A stretch of 51,716 nt of DNA from JALHST01 sp038316335. Lineage in GTDB: Bacteria; Bacteroidota; Bacteroidia; Flavobacteriales; Flavobacteriaceae. Each line of letters starts with the position of its first letter. The stretch's first letter is position 1. The stretch is taken from NCBI GenBank assembly GCA_038316335.1, contig JBBQAM010000030.1, positions 1 through 51,716 on the forward strand, read 5' to 3'. The notes beneath the pieces were generated by a model. The model saw nothing but the letters and a program-made list of their open reading frames with translations. It was not told the origin of the DNA and searched no databases. Positions 15,864-24,885 of this stretch are shown one piece after another. The position numbers were made by a program, and so were the translations under genes.

Positions 15864-16616
15864 ATGAAAAAAATCAAGGACAATTTTTCGGCACAATCAG
15901 GTACCTACAAAAAATTCAGGCCAACCTATCCCATGGCGCTGTATGAGTTATTGGCATCAATCTGCCCAGACAGGAATGCCTGTTGGGACTGTGGAACGGG
16001 AAACGGACAGGTGGCGGCTGCCCTTACGAACTATTTTAAAAAAGTCTATGCCTCCGATATCAGCGAAAATCAGATTGAACACGCCCCAAAAAAGGATTCC
16101 ATAACCTACATGATAGAAAGAGCGGAAGCTACCCGTTTTTCAGATGATCAATTTGATCTAATAACTGTAGCACAGGCAGTACATTGGTTCGATATTCCTG
16201 CCTTCGTTAAAGAGGTCAGACGGGTTTCCACGAATGGAGGCATTCTTGCCATTTGGGGATATGGGCTACTTCAGATCGAAGCAGACATCGATTCGATCGT
16301 ACATCAATTTTACAATGATATTGTAGGGCCGTATTGGGATTTTGAACGCAAGATCATCGAGGACGGGTATAGAAACCTCCACTTGGGTTTTAAGGAAATC
16401 AATGTCGACCAAAACTTCAAGATTACGACTAAATGGACGCTCGATGAACTGGAAGGCTATTTGACTTCATGGTCAAGTGTCCAAAAGTATCAACGGGAAA
16501 AAAAGGAAAACCCGGTACCTTGGATTCTCGAAAAATTGGCCCCTATTTGGCCTAAAACCGAATCGAAGGAAATTACCTTTCCGATTTTTATGCGCGTTGG
16601 CGCCATCGAAAAATAA
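15864..16616 (+). CDS. Class I SAM-dependent methyltransferase
   Basis: 250 residues. SAM-binding motif I is W-D-C-G-T-G-N-G-Q-V (residues 41-50), followed by the acidic V-Y-A-S-D-I-S and the post-motif D-L-I-T-V-A-Q-A-V-H-W-F-D. This AQAVHWFD form is typical of the small-molecule methyltransferase group related to trans-aconitate methyltransferase. The substrate is unknown. The ATG directly abuts the stop of the EEP hydrolase and the next gene begins 7 bp after its own stop. Confidence 0.87.
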   Translation: MKKIKDNFSAQSGTYKKFRPTYPMALYELLASICPDRNACWDCGTGNGQVAAALTNYFKKVYASDISENQIEHAPKKDSITYMIERAEATRFSDDQFDLITVAQAVHWFDIPAFVKEVRRVSTNGGILAIWGYGLLQIEADIDSIVHQFYNDIVGPYWDFERKIIEDGYRNLHLGFKEINVDQNFKITTKWTLDELEGYLTSWSSVQKYQREKKENPVPWILEKLAPIWPKTESKEITFPIFMRVGAIEK

Positions 16617-16623
16617 ATACTGA

Positions 16624-17235
16624 ATGTACATACCCGCATATTATAAAAACGAAAATAGCGCAAAGATCAAAGAATTCTTGATCCGTAATAGCTTCGCCAT
16701 CCTAATCAACCAAGTTGATGGTCGGCCATGGGCCACACACATTCCCTTGGAACTTGAATTGGACGAAAATGGCAAGGATATCCTGGTAGGTCATATCTCG
16801 AAGGCCAATACGCAGTGGAAAGGGTTTTCAGAAAATCAGGAAGTACTTTGTGTTTTTAATGGTCCGCACGCCTATGTCTCTTCCTCTTGGTATCGGGAAG
16901 AAGAGGTGCCAACCTGGAATTATATTGCAGTACACGTATACGGAAAAATAAAAATATTGGACGAAGCGGCCATACTGGCGGCACTTCAGAGACTGGTCGA
17001 CAAATATGAAGTACTTTCAGAACATCCGGTTTCCTTAGGATCTATGTCTGCCAAAACCCTTAAACAAGTGCGTGGAATCGTCGGATTTAAAATTGAAATA
17101 ACCGATATACAGGCTGCTTACAAACTCTCTCAGACACGACAGGCTGATCATTCAAAGATCATTACTGAATTGGAAGCACGTCAGGATCCTGGAAGTCAAG
17201 AAATCGCGGCAACTATGAAAGGGCTTCCAACCTGA
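16624..17235 (+). CDS. PaiB-type FMN-binding protein
   Basis: 203 residues. The start M-Y-I-P-A-Y-Y, the pair of blocks G-R-P-W-A-T-H-I-P and G-H-I-S-K-A-N-x-Q-W, and P-H-A-Y-V-S-S-S-W-Y near residue 80-90 are the signature of the PaiB/FMN-binding split-barrel family. Bacillus PaiB was described as a negative regulator of sporulation and protease genes; most relatives bind FMN and have no proven regulatory role. I therefore read it as a flavin-binding protein of unknown task. It is the third gene of the run starting at 15033. Confidence 0.85.
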   Translation: MYIPAYYKNENSAKIKEFLIRNSFAILINQVDGRPWATHIPLELELDENGKDILVGHISKANTQWKGFSENQEVLCVFNGPHAYVSSSWYREEEVPTWNYIAVHVYGKIKILDEAAILAALQRLVDKYEVLSEHPVSLGSMSAKTLKQVRGIVGFKIEITDIQAAYKLSQTRQADHSKIITELEARQDPGSQEIAATMKGLPT

Positions 17236-17272
17236 GACAATTTTGTTTTCAACACTACCCTACCCTACCCGA

Positions 17273-18280
17273 TTAATCGATCCTTTTGCAAATTTGCTCC
17301 ATGACCCAATTGGTACGAGCACCAGAAATACCCGTACTTGGACATTTTCCATGACCTTGAAGTTCATCTACTATTGTTTTTATGAGTGAAATCTGGATGT
17401 GTTTTGAGATGGTAAAATTAAAGACTTCCAATGGCTGGCCATCGCGCTGTAAACGCACATGGTGGTCTCCAAAAAAAGGAAAGGTAATCTGCCCTTTACT
17501 ACCTATAATCGAAGTCAACTCAATATCGGAGGTCGCAGCCGTGTTAAATGCCCAAGTGCCTTGGCCCAAGATACCGTTCGCAAAACGAAAGGTTCCCAAG
17601 GTAATATCCTCAGCGGGGTAGACCGCCGACTGATTCGTTGCATACCCTTGCGCCGCTACAATGGGCCCGAATAGAAAGTCCATCACATCCAACTGATGCG
17701 ATGCAAGGTCATAAAAATACCCGCCACCGGCTATCTCAGGCTGAATGCGCCAATTCTTCAAATCCTGGCCGGCACCCACGATATCGGGCCGTAAAGGTTT
17801 TTGCAATTGGATACGTACAAACCGCACCTCCCCAATGGCACCCGCGTCTAAAAGTTCCTTGATCTTCAGAATACTTGGGAGCGCCCTACGATAATACGCC
17901 ACAAATAATAGCACCTTGGCACGTTCACAGGCCGAGACCATCGCCAGACATTCCTTATGATTGCGAGCCATAGGTTTTTCGACATAAACGGGTTTCCCGG
18001 CAGCGGCGGCCTTTAAGGTGTACAGTTCATGCGAATCGGGCGGAGTGGCAATATAAATTGCATTGATTTCGGGATCTGCGATCAACGCATCGGCGTTATC
18101 GTACCATTTGGGAATGTCATGGCGTTTTGCGAAGTCCATTGCCTTTTCTGCATTTCTGCGCATAACGGCAGCGATCGCAGAATTCGGGACTTGTTGCAAT
18201 GCAGGGCCACTTTTTACTTCACAAACATTTCCGACCCCTATGATTCCCCAACGTACATTTTTGATAGGTTTAGTTTCCAT
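17273..18280 (-). CDS. Gfo/Idh/MocA family oxidoreductase
   Basis: 335 residues. The Rossmann start W-G-I-I-G-V-G-N-V (residues 11-19), the V-Y-V-E-K-P-M-A block with the conserved Lys of the EKP motif near residue 98, and the S-H-Q-L-D-V-M-D-F helix in the second domain place it in this NAD(P)-dependent family. Members oxidise or epimerise sugars, inositols and sugar acids. No signal peptide is seen, so it should be cytoplasmic. It lies 17 bp downstream of the epimerase gene and is probably cotranscribed with it; the sugar substrate is not evident. Confidence 0.87.
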   Translation of the reverse strand: METKPIKNVRWGIIGVGNVCEVKSGPALQQVPNSAIAAVMRRNAEKAMDFAKRHDIPKWYDNADALIADPEINAIYIATPPDSHELYTLKAAAAGKPVYVEKPMARNHKECLAMVSACERAKVLLFVAYYRRALPSILKIKELLDAGAIGEVRFVRIQLQKPLRPDIVGAGQDLKNWRIQPEIAGGGYFYDLASHQLDVMDFLFGPIVAAQGYATNQSAVYPAEDITLGTFRFANGILGQGTWAFNTAATSDIELTSIIGSKGQITFPFFGDHHVRLQRDGQPLEVFNFTISKHIQISLIKTIVDELQGHGKCPSTGISGARTNWVMEQICKRID

Positions 18281-18297
18281 AGTGATAGATACACATC

Positions 18298-19281
18298 CTA
18301 CAAGGCATGGTACGTCTTTAAAATATTTTCAATCTTCATATTGGTATCTTTATCGATGATCTTCCGTTCAGGATGTGCGTCAAGCCATTGCAAAGTTCGT
18401 TTGATTCCCTCCGAAAAGGGAATGGTGGCCTTAAAACCAGGAACGAAGGTTTTTATCTTGGTATTGTCAAAGAGGACGCTCTCGGCTTTGTCGGCCAATA
18501 GGGTCCCAGTGAACGAAGGTTCGATTTTACATATGAAATCGGAAGCGATATGAGCTACTTTTGCTTCGCGGCCTAAACTGATAGCCAATGTCTTATAGAT
18601 CATATTCCAACTTAAAATTTCGTCTGAGGTAATGTGAAAGGCATGGCCTATTGCCGTCCATAGACCCAGCAAACCGATGAATCCTTTGGCAAAATCATCG
18701 GCATGGGTTACAGTCCAAAGCGAGGTTCCATCGCCATGTATTATAATTTCCTGGCCTTTCAGAATCCGGTCGGCCGTAGTATATTCCTTAAAGCCACCAA
18801 TGGCAATAGGTATTACGGTATCGTAGGTAAGGGAGGGTCTCACGATGGTGATTGGAAAATCGGTTTCGCGATAGGCCTTCATCAAGCGGTCCTCACACTG
18901 TATCTTATTGTTCGAATAGTCCCAAAGGTTATTGCACAAAGGGGTAGATTCGGTAATGATGGGACTGCTCAAGGGCGTCTGGTAACAAGATGCCGATGAG
19001 ATAAAGACATACTGTTTTACCTTCCCATTAAACAAACTGAGATCACGTTCGATATCCTCCTTTGTAAACGCGATCCAATTGACGACGACGTCCCAATCAT
19101 GCTTTGTTAAATCACCCAAGGTTTCTGGCTTCGTAATGTCCCCGAAGATGGTTTTTACCCCTGGTATCTGAATTTTGGTCTTCCCCCTATTCAAATGAAA
19201 AAGGTCCATCCCTTTTTCGATGGCCAAACGACTCGCGGGCGTACTTATATTACCGGTACCGCCAATAAATAATACTTTCAT
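18298..19281 (-). CDS. NAD-dependent epimerase/dehydratase family (SDR) protein
   Basis: 327 residues from the ATG at 19281; a GTG two codons earlier is possible. It begins MKVLFIGGTGNIS, the glycine-rich nucleotide-binding loop of extended SDR proteins. S-S-A-S-C-Y-Q near residue 95 replaces the usual region of the catalytic Ser, and the T-I-V-R-P-S-L-T-Y-D stretch follows. Substrates are usually nucleotide-linked or free sugars. It precedes the Gfo/Idh/MocA gene and is divergent from a sugar isomerase-like gene, which suggests a small sugar-conversion locus. Confidence 0.83.
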   Translation of the reverse strand: MKVLFIGGTGNISTPASRLAIEKGMDLFHLNRGKTKIQIPGVKTIFGDITKPETLGDLTKHDWDVVVNWIAFTKEDIERDLSLFNGKVKQYVFISSASCYQTPLSSPIITESTPLCNNLWDYSNNKIQCEDRLMKAYRETDFPITIVRPSLTYDTVIPIAIGGFKEYTTADRILKGQEIIIHGDGTSLWTVTHADDFAKGFIGLLGLWTAIGHAFHITSDEILSWNMIYKTLAISLGREAKVAHIASDFICKIEPSFTGTLLADKAESVLFDNTKIKTFVPGFKATIPFSEGIKRTLQWLDAHPERKIIDKDTNMKIENILKTYHAL

Positions 19282-19364
19282 AGGCACTGTTTGATAGCTG
19301 CTGTTAAAATCTTGAATATACAGATAAAAGTCTAAAAGTCACTCGAGATTCGAGGAATTGGTCA

Positions 19365-19393
19365 TTGTTTTATGACATAAATAAGTTACTTTG
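19365..19393 (+). promoter_or_regulatory. Candidate promoter of the TIM-barrel isomerase gene
   Basis: TTG at 19365-19367, 18 bp, then TTACTTTG at 19386-19393, one base from TAnnTTTG. It leaves a ~21-nt leader to the ATG at 19415 and supports that start over the upstream TTG. Confidence 0.4.
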
Positions 19394-19414
19394 TACTGCC
19401 ATGACCATACTGAA

Positions 19415-20365
19415 ATGAAGAATAGAAGAACTTTTATCAAAAAGGCGGCCTTTGGGGCCATGGCCCTTTCAATACCATCTTCGGTGTTTGGCACACATTT
19501 ACTAAAAAAGAATAATACGATGGCCCAACCTAATATTTCGTTGGCACAATGGTCACTTCATAGAGCCTTGGAACAAGGAATCGTAAAAGCAGATGATTTC
19601 GCGCGTATTGCAAAGGAAACCTACGATATCGAGGCCGTAGAATATGTCAATCAATTTTATGTTGATCATGCCACAAACGAAAATTTTTGGCTTGGCATGA
19701 AAAAGAAGGCCGATGATGTCGGGGTGAAAAGTTTATTGATCATGGTCGATAACGAAGGGTATCTTGGAAATAAGGATGATTTAGATCGGAAAACTGCAGT
19801 GGAAAACCACTTTAAATGGATTCATGCCGCCAAGTTATTAGGTTGTCATTCTATTCGTATTAATGCCTTTGGAGAAGGAAGCAGGCACGAGATAAAAACA
19901 GCCTTGGTGGCAGGTCTGGGAATGTTGGCCGAATACGGAGCCCAATTGGGTATACATATCATTATAGAAAATCACGGGCTGCATACTTCCGATTCGCAAT
20001 TTATAGTCGGGATACTCAAGGAAGTCAACAACCCATTTTTAGGAACGCTTCCCGATTTTGGCAATTGGTGTTTAGATACCCAATGGGGTAGCACTCAGAA
20101 CAATCAATGTTCGAAGGTATACGACCGCTATCGAGGAGTTTCTGATTTTCTGCCATATGCCAAGGGGGTTAGCGCCAAATCATATGCTTTCGACGCCGAT
20201 GGAAATGAGACCATCATCGATTATAAACGAATGTTGCAGCTCGTGAAGGATGCTGGTTATGATGGCTATATAGGTATCGAATTCGAAGGAGAGCGCCTTT
20301 CGGAACCTGACGGAATAAGGGCCACAAAAGCACTTTTGGAAAGCACATGGGCCTCGTTGGACTAA
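19415..20365 (+). CDS. Exported sugar phosphate isomerase/epimerase-like TIM-barrel protein
   Basis: 316 residues from the ATG at 19415. The N-terminus MKNRRTFIKKAAFGAMALS has a twin-arginine-type motif (R-R-T-F-I-K-K) and a hydrophobic stretch, so export through Tat is likely. The body has the AP-endonuclease-2/xylose-isomerase-like barrel: H-I-I-I-E-N-H-G near residue 190, L-G-T-L-P-D-F-G-N-W near 212 and Y-I-G-I-E-F-E-G near the end, each supplying probable metal ligands. Such proteins isomerise sugars or their derivatives. It is divergent from the epimerase/oxidoreductase pair. Confidence 0.85.
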   Translation: MKNRRTFIKKAAFGAMALSIPSSVFGTHLLKKNNTMAQPNISLAQWSLHRALEQGIVKADDFARIAKETYDIEAVEYVNQFYVDHATNENFWLGMKKKADDVGVKSLLIMVDNEGYLGNKDDLDRKTAVENHFKWIHAAKLLGCHSIRINAFGEGSRHEIKTALVAGLGMLAEYGAQLGIHIIIENHGLHTSDSQFIVGILKEVNNPFLGTLPDFGNWCLDTQWGSTQNNQCSKVYDRYRGVSDFLPYAKGVSAKSYAFDADGNETIIDYKRMLQLVKDAGYDGYIGIEFEGERLSEPDGIRATKALLESTWASLD

Positions 20366-20466
20366 AAATAGGCCAACTCCAGTTTGAAAATGCAAGCGTA
20401 GGGTTTTCGGATCATAAGGCTTAATCAATTCTTCGCATGCCCCGAAATCATTGATCCTACTGTCGA

Positions 20467-22629
20467 TTACAGATTATTCAATTGATTACTGCTTCGATCG
20501 GCACTGATCGTCCAAAAGAAACCAACAAAGAGAAAGGTATCTGCCGTAGGAATAATGGCCCTTCTTTCAAAGACACCATTGGGGTTGGGCGAATCGGCAT
20601 ATTGGTAACCACTTATGTTTTTAAATCCCGTAAAATTGCTCACCGAGAAATAAAGAATTTTTTGAGGGGAAATCAAATAGGCCCAATTAAAACTTAAATT
20701 ATGATATGGTTTGGCCTTCTCGGCCATAAAATTAGGCGTATTTGGGTTGTCATAGGGTCGCCCTGAAGCAAAATTATAAGAAATACCAAGTTGTGAGCGC
20801 CAATCATCTATCCAGTACTTAGTGATAATCGATAGATTGTGCTTTGCAGCAAAATTGGGCGTCGCCTTTTCCCTAAAGTCAAGGTAATCACGTTGTGTAT
20901 CCAAAAAAGAATAGGAAACCCAATAGTCAAGATTCTTAATAGTTGTATTATCACGCCAAAAAATATCGACCCCACTGGCCTGTCCTTCTCCTAGGTTGCT
21001 GAAGTTCGAATTGAACTGCGGGCGCTGCGTATCGAATTTAGTCAGATCACTGTACTTTTTATAGTAGGCCTCGGCCCGAAATGTCTGCCCATCCACAGCG
21101 CACTGATAGTTCAGAATATAGTGAGAGGTTTTTTCGGGATCCAATCCTTGCGCATACTTGGTTATGTCGTTCACAGGATTTTGGTAAAAATCCCCGTAAG
21201 CAAAGGAGAACTGGCTCTTGGCGCCACTTTTATAGGCCACCGATACGCGAGGAGCCAAGGTGAAATCATTCAATAATCGTGTGTATTCACCCCGAACTCC
21301 CAATTTTAGGGCAAAACGATTGCTAAAAATTAGATCGCTTTCAGCGAATGTTGCCGTAAGATCATCCGAGACAGCTGTATTATTGGCCCTAGTATCAAGG
21401 GTACTTTGCGAATCCTTATTATTGATACTGAAATGCTCGGCCCCAAAATCGAATCGGATCCAATCTGTAAATCGTTTCCCGGCCTTTATTTTTATATGAG
21501 TGGCCAGCTCTTTGGAAGTGATGATGTCTTGTTGCAAAGTGATGTTGTTCATGTCACTAGACAAACTAGCCCCGCCGTTGAGGATCCAACCATTTTCCAA
21601 AAAATGTTTAAAGGTCGTGTTGACATAAAAATTGCGATTCTTTAATAGGAAGTTTACGTAATCGGCATAATTAATGTCCTCTTGGTCGATATCAAGATGG
21701 GTGTAATTAAAGCCGGAATAAAATTTAAACATACCTCGTTCCCCTTTGCTACGAAATACGGTCTCCCCTGAAACCGACTCAAATGGTCTATTCCACCGAG
21801 CGCCATGGTCAGAAGGCACTACCGCTTCATACGGTGCCAAATTGATATAGGACGTATTCAGGCTTAAAGATTCATTCCCCCAAATTTCAGTATGCCCCAA
21901 GGTACCCCCTACAGACATAATGCCTATATCGGTTTTTTCCTGATCGGGTTCATCGGTGGTATTCAAGAGTAAAACACTCGACAAAGCCTGACCATATTCG
22001 GCAGAATATCCGCCAGTACTAAAGGTAATTCCCTTAAAAAGAAAGGGAGAAAATCGGCCCCTGGTCGGAATGTTATTGGCCGTCGCACTAAAAGGTTGAA
22101 ACACACGAAGGCCATCTATAAATACCTGGGTCTCCCCTGCCGCACCGCCACGAACAAATAACCTACCATCTTCATTAACCGTCGAAGTTCCTGGCAGGGT
22201 TTGCAAAGCAGCTACAAAGTCGCCTACGGCTCCGGCGGTGGTTACGATGTCAAGGGGTTTCAGCACGGAGACCTTTGTATTATCGCCAGCTTCGAATGTA
22301 CCTGCTGTCAAGGTAACACCTGTAAGTTGGTTGATAGCTGCCCGCATGGTTATCTCCAACTCCCTGAAGGTGGTGACGTCGTCAAATAAAATATAGGTTT
22401 CGAAAGATAGTATCGAAACTATTAGTCTCTTTTTGCCCACCTCGTTCGTTTCAAAATGGAAGTCGCCATTCTCATCGCTTGAGGCACCGTCATAAGTTCC
22501 CTCGATATAGATGTTAGCTCCTTCTAAGGGACCATTCGTTTCGTCTACAACCTTGCCTGAAATGGTAGTTTGGGAAATTAGAAGGGTTGAATGTGCCAAA
22601 AATGCCAAGGCAATCGATCGCTTAATCAT
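20467..22629 (-). CDS. TonB-dependent receptor
   Basis: 720 residues with a signal peptide (MIKRSIALAFLAHSTLLIS). Residues ~20-105 are the carboxypeptidase-regulatory-like domain (I-S-G-K-V-V-D-E and later N-G-P-L-E-G-A-N-I-Y-I-E-G). The plug follows, with R-L-F-V-R-G-G-A-A-G-E-T-Q-V-F-I-D-G near residue 155-175, then G-G-Y-S-A-E-Y-G-Q-A-L-S-S-V and a beta-barrel with many Tyr/Phe-ending strands. It imports a large substrate across the outer membrane using TonB energy. No SusD partner is adjacent, so it is not a classic polysaccharide locus. The ligand is unknown. Confidence 0.9.
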   Translation of the reverse strand: MIKRSIALAFLAHSTLLISQTTISGKVVDETNGPLEGANIYIEGTYDGASSDENGDFHFETNEVGKKRLIVSILSFETYILFDDVTTFRELEITMRAAINQLTGVTLTAGTFEAGDNTKVSVLKPLDIVTTAGAVGDFVAALQTLPGTSTVNEDGRLFVRGGAAGETQVFIDGLRVFQPFSATANNIPTRGRFSPFLFKGITFSTGGYSAEYGQALSSVLLLNTTDEPDQEKTDIGIMSVGGTLGHTEIWGNESLSLNTSYINLAPYEAVVPSDHGARWNRPFESVSGETVFRSKGERGMFKFYSGFNYTHLDIDQEDINYADYVNFLLKNRNFYVNTTFKHFLENGWILNGGASLSSDMNNITLQQDIITSKELATHIKIKAGKRFTDWIRFDFGAEHFSINNKDSQSTLDTRANNTAVSDDLTATFAESDLIFSNRFALKLGVRGEYTRLLNDFTLAPRVSVAYKSGAKSQFSFAYGDFYQNPVNDITKYAQGLDPEKTSHYILNYQCAVDGQTFRAEAYYKKYSDLTKFDTQRPQFNSNFSNLGEGQASGVDIFWRDNTTIKNLDYWVSYSFLDTQRDYLDFREKATPNFAAKHNLSIITKYWIDDWRSQLGISYNFASGRPYDNPNTPNFMAEKAKPYHNLSFNWAYLISPQKILYFSVSNFTGFKNISGYQYADSPNPNGVFERRAIIPTADTFLFVGFFWTISADRSSNQLNNL

Positions 22630-22841
22630 GTTCTACACTGTATTTGATAGCGCAAATATGAACTCGCTTGACAAATCTCAGAAAAGATACCGTCTGAACT
22701 GTCGATATTCTGGATTGAAATGGAACTCTTTTTATTAGATGCAGTTGAGGAGGCAAAATCAACAACTCGGAAAGGTCGCTTTTCATGCCCGGTTATTACC
22801 AAAGATATTTGCTGAATTAATAACCCATTAAATTATTCAAA

Positions 22842-23261
22842 ATGAAAAAGTTAGTACTTATTTTGGCGCTCATCGCTTCTAACATCCCCGTTAAGGCGCA
22901 AGAAGAAGAAGGCGTTACAATTACCGTCATTATTGAAAATGTCCTCTCAGCAGAAGGGACGATCTTGGGGTCTCTACATTCGAATGACACTTTTATGAAG
23001 GGACCAGGTATGATGAATACAGCAGTACCGGCCAAGAAAGGGGAAGTAACCCTAAAATTCAAAAATGTGAGCCCAGGTAGTTATGCTATAATGGTCATGC
23101 AGGATACCAACGGCAACCGAAGAATGGATATGGACCCCAATGGGATGCCCTTGGAAAGTTACGCTACTTCGGGCGATATTATGGTCATGGGCCCGCCGAC
23201 ATTTGAAGCGGCTAAATTCGAGGTTAGCAATACCGATATTGAATTTAGGATACGCTTTTAG
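22842..23261 (+). CDS. Secreted DUF2141 domain protein
   Basis: 139 residues: a signal peptide (MKKLVLILALIASNIPVKAQ), then a small beta-sandwich with the DUF2141 pattern of G-T-I-L-G-S-L-H, V-S-P-G-S-Y-A-I-M-V-M-Q-D-T-N-G-N-R-R-M-D and P-N-G-M-P-L-E-S-Y near the end. The D-x-N-x-N-x-x-x-D stretch (residues ~91-99) resembles a calcium-binding loop. Function is unknown for the family; the exported location is clear. It ends at a strong bidirectional hairpin shared with dps. Confidence 0.83.
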   Translation: MKKLVLILALIASNIPVKAQEEEGVTITVIIENVLSAEGTILGSLHSNDTFMKGPGMMNTAVPAKKGEVTLKFKNVSPGSYAIMVMQDTNGNRRMDMDPNGMPLESYATSGDIMVMGPPTFEAAKFEVSNTDIEFRIRF

Positions 23262-23284
23262 TCAGCAGGTACTGCACCAAATCA

Positions 23285-23314
23285 AAAAGGGCCTGTCAAC
23301 TGACAAGCCCTTTT
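23285..23314. terminator. Bidirectional intrinsic terminator between DUF2141 gene and dps
   Basis: The arms 23285-23298 (AAAAGGGCCTGTCA) and 23301-23314 (TGACAAGCCCTTTT) pair with one C-A mismatch around a 2-nt gap. Both ends supply a T tract on their own strand, so it can stop convergent transcription from both sides. Confidence 0.85.
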
Positions 23315-23332
23315 GAATATAGATGCGTTCGC

Positions 23333-23812
23333 CTAAATTTCTTCGGTCAGCCAAGCCTTCATCATCCAGACTGTTTTTTCCTGTTCTGTAATAAAGTCGC
23401 TCATCATGCTATTGGTGCCTTCGTCTCCAGCTTTATCTGAATCCTTTAGAATCTTGCGTTCCAAGAGTAGGAGTTCATGCAATGAATCGACCACCAGCCG
23501 AATCGATTCTTCATCCTTCCAAACATTTTTGCCGACCGGAACCTTTGCCTTTTTTATATAATCTTCAAAGGTGTGCAGGGGGACTCCACCAAGGGTCAAA
23601 ATACGTTCTGCCACAAGATCGACCTTTAGATTGGCATCGGTATAGAGTTCCTCGAATTTGATATGGAGGTCGAAAAAGCGTTTCCCCTTAATATTCCAAT
23701 GAATACCACGAAGGTTTTGATAATATCTTTGAAAGTTGGCTAATAACTCATTGAGTTCTTCACCTAATGATTTCGATGTTTCGGCACTTAAGCCTATGCT
23801 ATTGAGTTTCAT
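23333..23812 (-). CDS. dps: Dps-family ferritin-like DNA-protection protein
   Basis: 159 residues, the normal length. The inter-subunit ferroxidase residues are intact with the family spacing: His38 (G-I-H-W-N), His50 (F-D-L-H), Asp65 and Glu69 (V-D-L-V-A-E-R). Dps dodecamers oxidise Fe(II) with hydrogen peroxide and store the iron, protecting DNA from Fenton damage. There is no long Lys-rich tail, so DNA binding through the N-terminus is doubtful. It is divergent from an OxyR-type regulator across a very AT-rich 103-bp region, and peroxide control by that regulator is the obvious reading. Confidence 0.93.
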   Translation of the reverse strand: MKLNSIGLSAETSKSLGEELNELLANFQRYYQNLRGIHWNIKGKRFFDLHIKFEELYTDANLKVDLVAERILTLGGVPLHTFEDYIKKAKVPVGKNVWKDEESIRLVVDSLHELLLLERKILKDSDKAGDEGTNSMMSDFITEQEKTVWMMKAWLTEEI

Positions 23813-23915
23813 TCGTATTTTATTTGATTAACTATAAATTTAATGAATAATATTTGGCTATTTGCATAGATTTTATTGATTGTTTTTATAATTTTATAAT
23901 ACAAAATAATAGCGC

Positions 23916-24857
23916 ATGACGATTACTCAATTACAGTATGTTCTGGCCGTCGCCGAGTACCAAAATTTTACATTGGCGGCTGAGAAAAGTTTTGTTACGC
24001 AGCCTACCCTTAGTATGCAGGTACAGAAGTTGGAGGATGAGCTCGATATTCTAATTTTTGACCGAAGCAAAAAACCAATCGGCATTACCGAAGTTGGTAG
24101 GAAAATTGTGGCCCAAGCAAAAAATATCGTCAGTGAGGCTGGTAGGATCAAGGATATCGTAGATCAAGATAAAGGGTATATAGGAGGTGATTTTATTCTG
24201 GGAATCATCCCAACGGTTATGCCTACGCTTTTACCCATGTTCCTAAAAACCTTCATCACTAAATATCCTAAAGTAAATCTTATTATTCGCGAACATGGCA
24301 CAGAGGATCTTATAAGCAATATTATCGATGGTCATTTAGATGCCGGTATCGCTGCCACACCCCTGGATAATGAATTGATAAAGGAGCGGCCACTGTACTA
24401 TGAACCTTTTGTTGGGTATATACCTTCAGGGCATCGGCTGGGCAATGTAAAGACGTTGGACCCTGAGGACCTGGATATTTCGGATATTCTTTTACTTAGG
24501 GATGGGCATTGTTTCCGAGATGGCGTTATAAATCTTTGTAACTCACCAAAAAACAAGAACACAGAGCATTTTCAGCTACAAAGCGGGAGTTTTGAAACCC
24601 TTGTACGACTTGCAAATGAAGGAATGGGTATGACCCTCCTACCCTATCTAAACACACTGGAACTCGATGTGAGCAAACAACAAAATCTGAAGTATTTTAA
24701 TAAACCCTCACCAGCCCGGGAAATCAGTCTGATTTATCACAAAAGTGAACTGAAAATTCAGATTACGGAAGCTTTACGAGAAGTTATCTCAAGTATTGTA
24801 AGGGGTGCAATTGCCTTTCAGGACGTAAAAATCATTAGTCCTGTTGCGAAAAAATAA
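23916..24857 (+). CDS. oxyR: Peroxide-sensing LysR-type activator OxyR
   Basis: 313 residues. The N-terminal winged helix-turn-helix (residues 1-60; A-E-K-S-F-V-T-Q-P-T-L-S-M-Q-V-Q-K-L-E) is followed by the periplasmic-binding-like effector domain. Cys199 (D-G-H-C-F-R-D) and Cys208 (I-N-L-C-N) fall at exactly the positions of the redox pair of E. coli OxyR, whose disulfide switches on catalase, Dps and related genes. The pairing with dps on the other strand supports the call. A clean OxyR box could not be picked out in the AT-rich spacer 23813-23915. Confidence 0.93.
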   Translation: MTITQLQYVLAVAEYQNFTLAAEKSFVTQPTLSMQVQKLEDELDILIFDRSKKPIGITEVGRKIVAQAKNIVSEAGRIKDIVDQDKGYIGGDFILGIIPTVMPTLLPMFLKTFITKYPKVNLIIREHGTEDLISNIIDGHLDAGIAATPLDNELIKERPLYYEPFVGYIPSGHRLGNVKTLDPEDLDISDILLLRDGHCFRDGVINLCNSPKNKNTEHFQLQSGSFETLVRLANEGMGMTLLPYLNTLELDVSKQQNLKYFNKPSPAREISLIYHKSELKIQITEALREVISSIVRGAIAFQDVKIISPVAKK

Positions 24858-24882
24858 ACCCCTACCGAACGGTAAGGGTTTT
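24857..24882 (+). terminator. Intrinsic terminator after oxyR
   Basis: The arms 24857-24867 (AACCCCTACCG) and 24870-24880 (CGGTAAGGGTT) pair with one mismatch, followed by more T residues. It overlaps the oxyR stop and lies against the convergent 65-aa gene. Confidence 0.75.
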
Positions 24883-24885
24883 ATA

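Noticed and set aside
17256..17270. CTACC repeated three times after the PaiB-like gene
   Set aside because: Only three units, no flanking structure; too short to call a functional repeat.
23813..23915. OxyR box in the dps/oxyR spacer
   Set aside because: CTAT/ATAG fragments are present, but not with the N7 spacing of the known operator; not annotated as a site.
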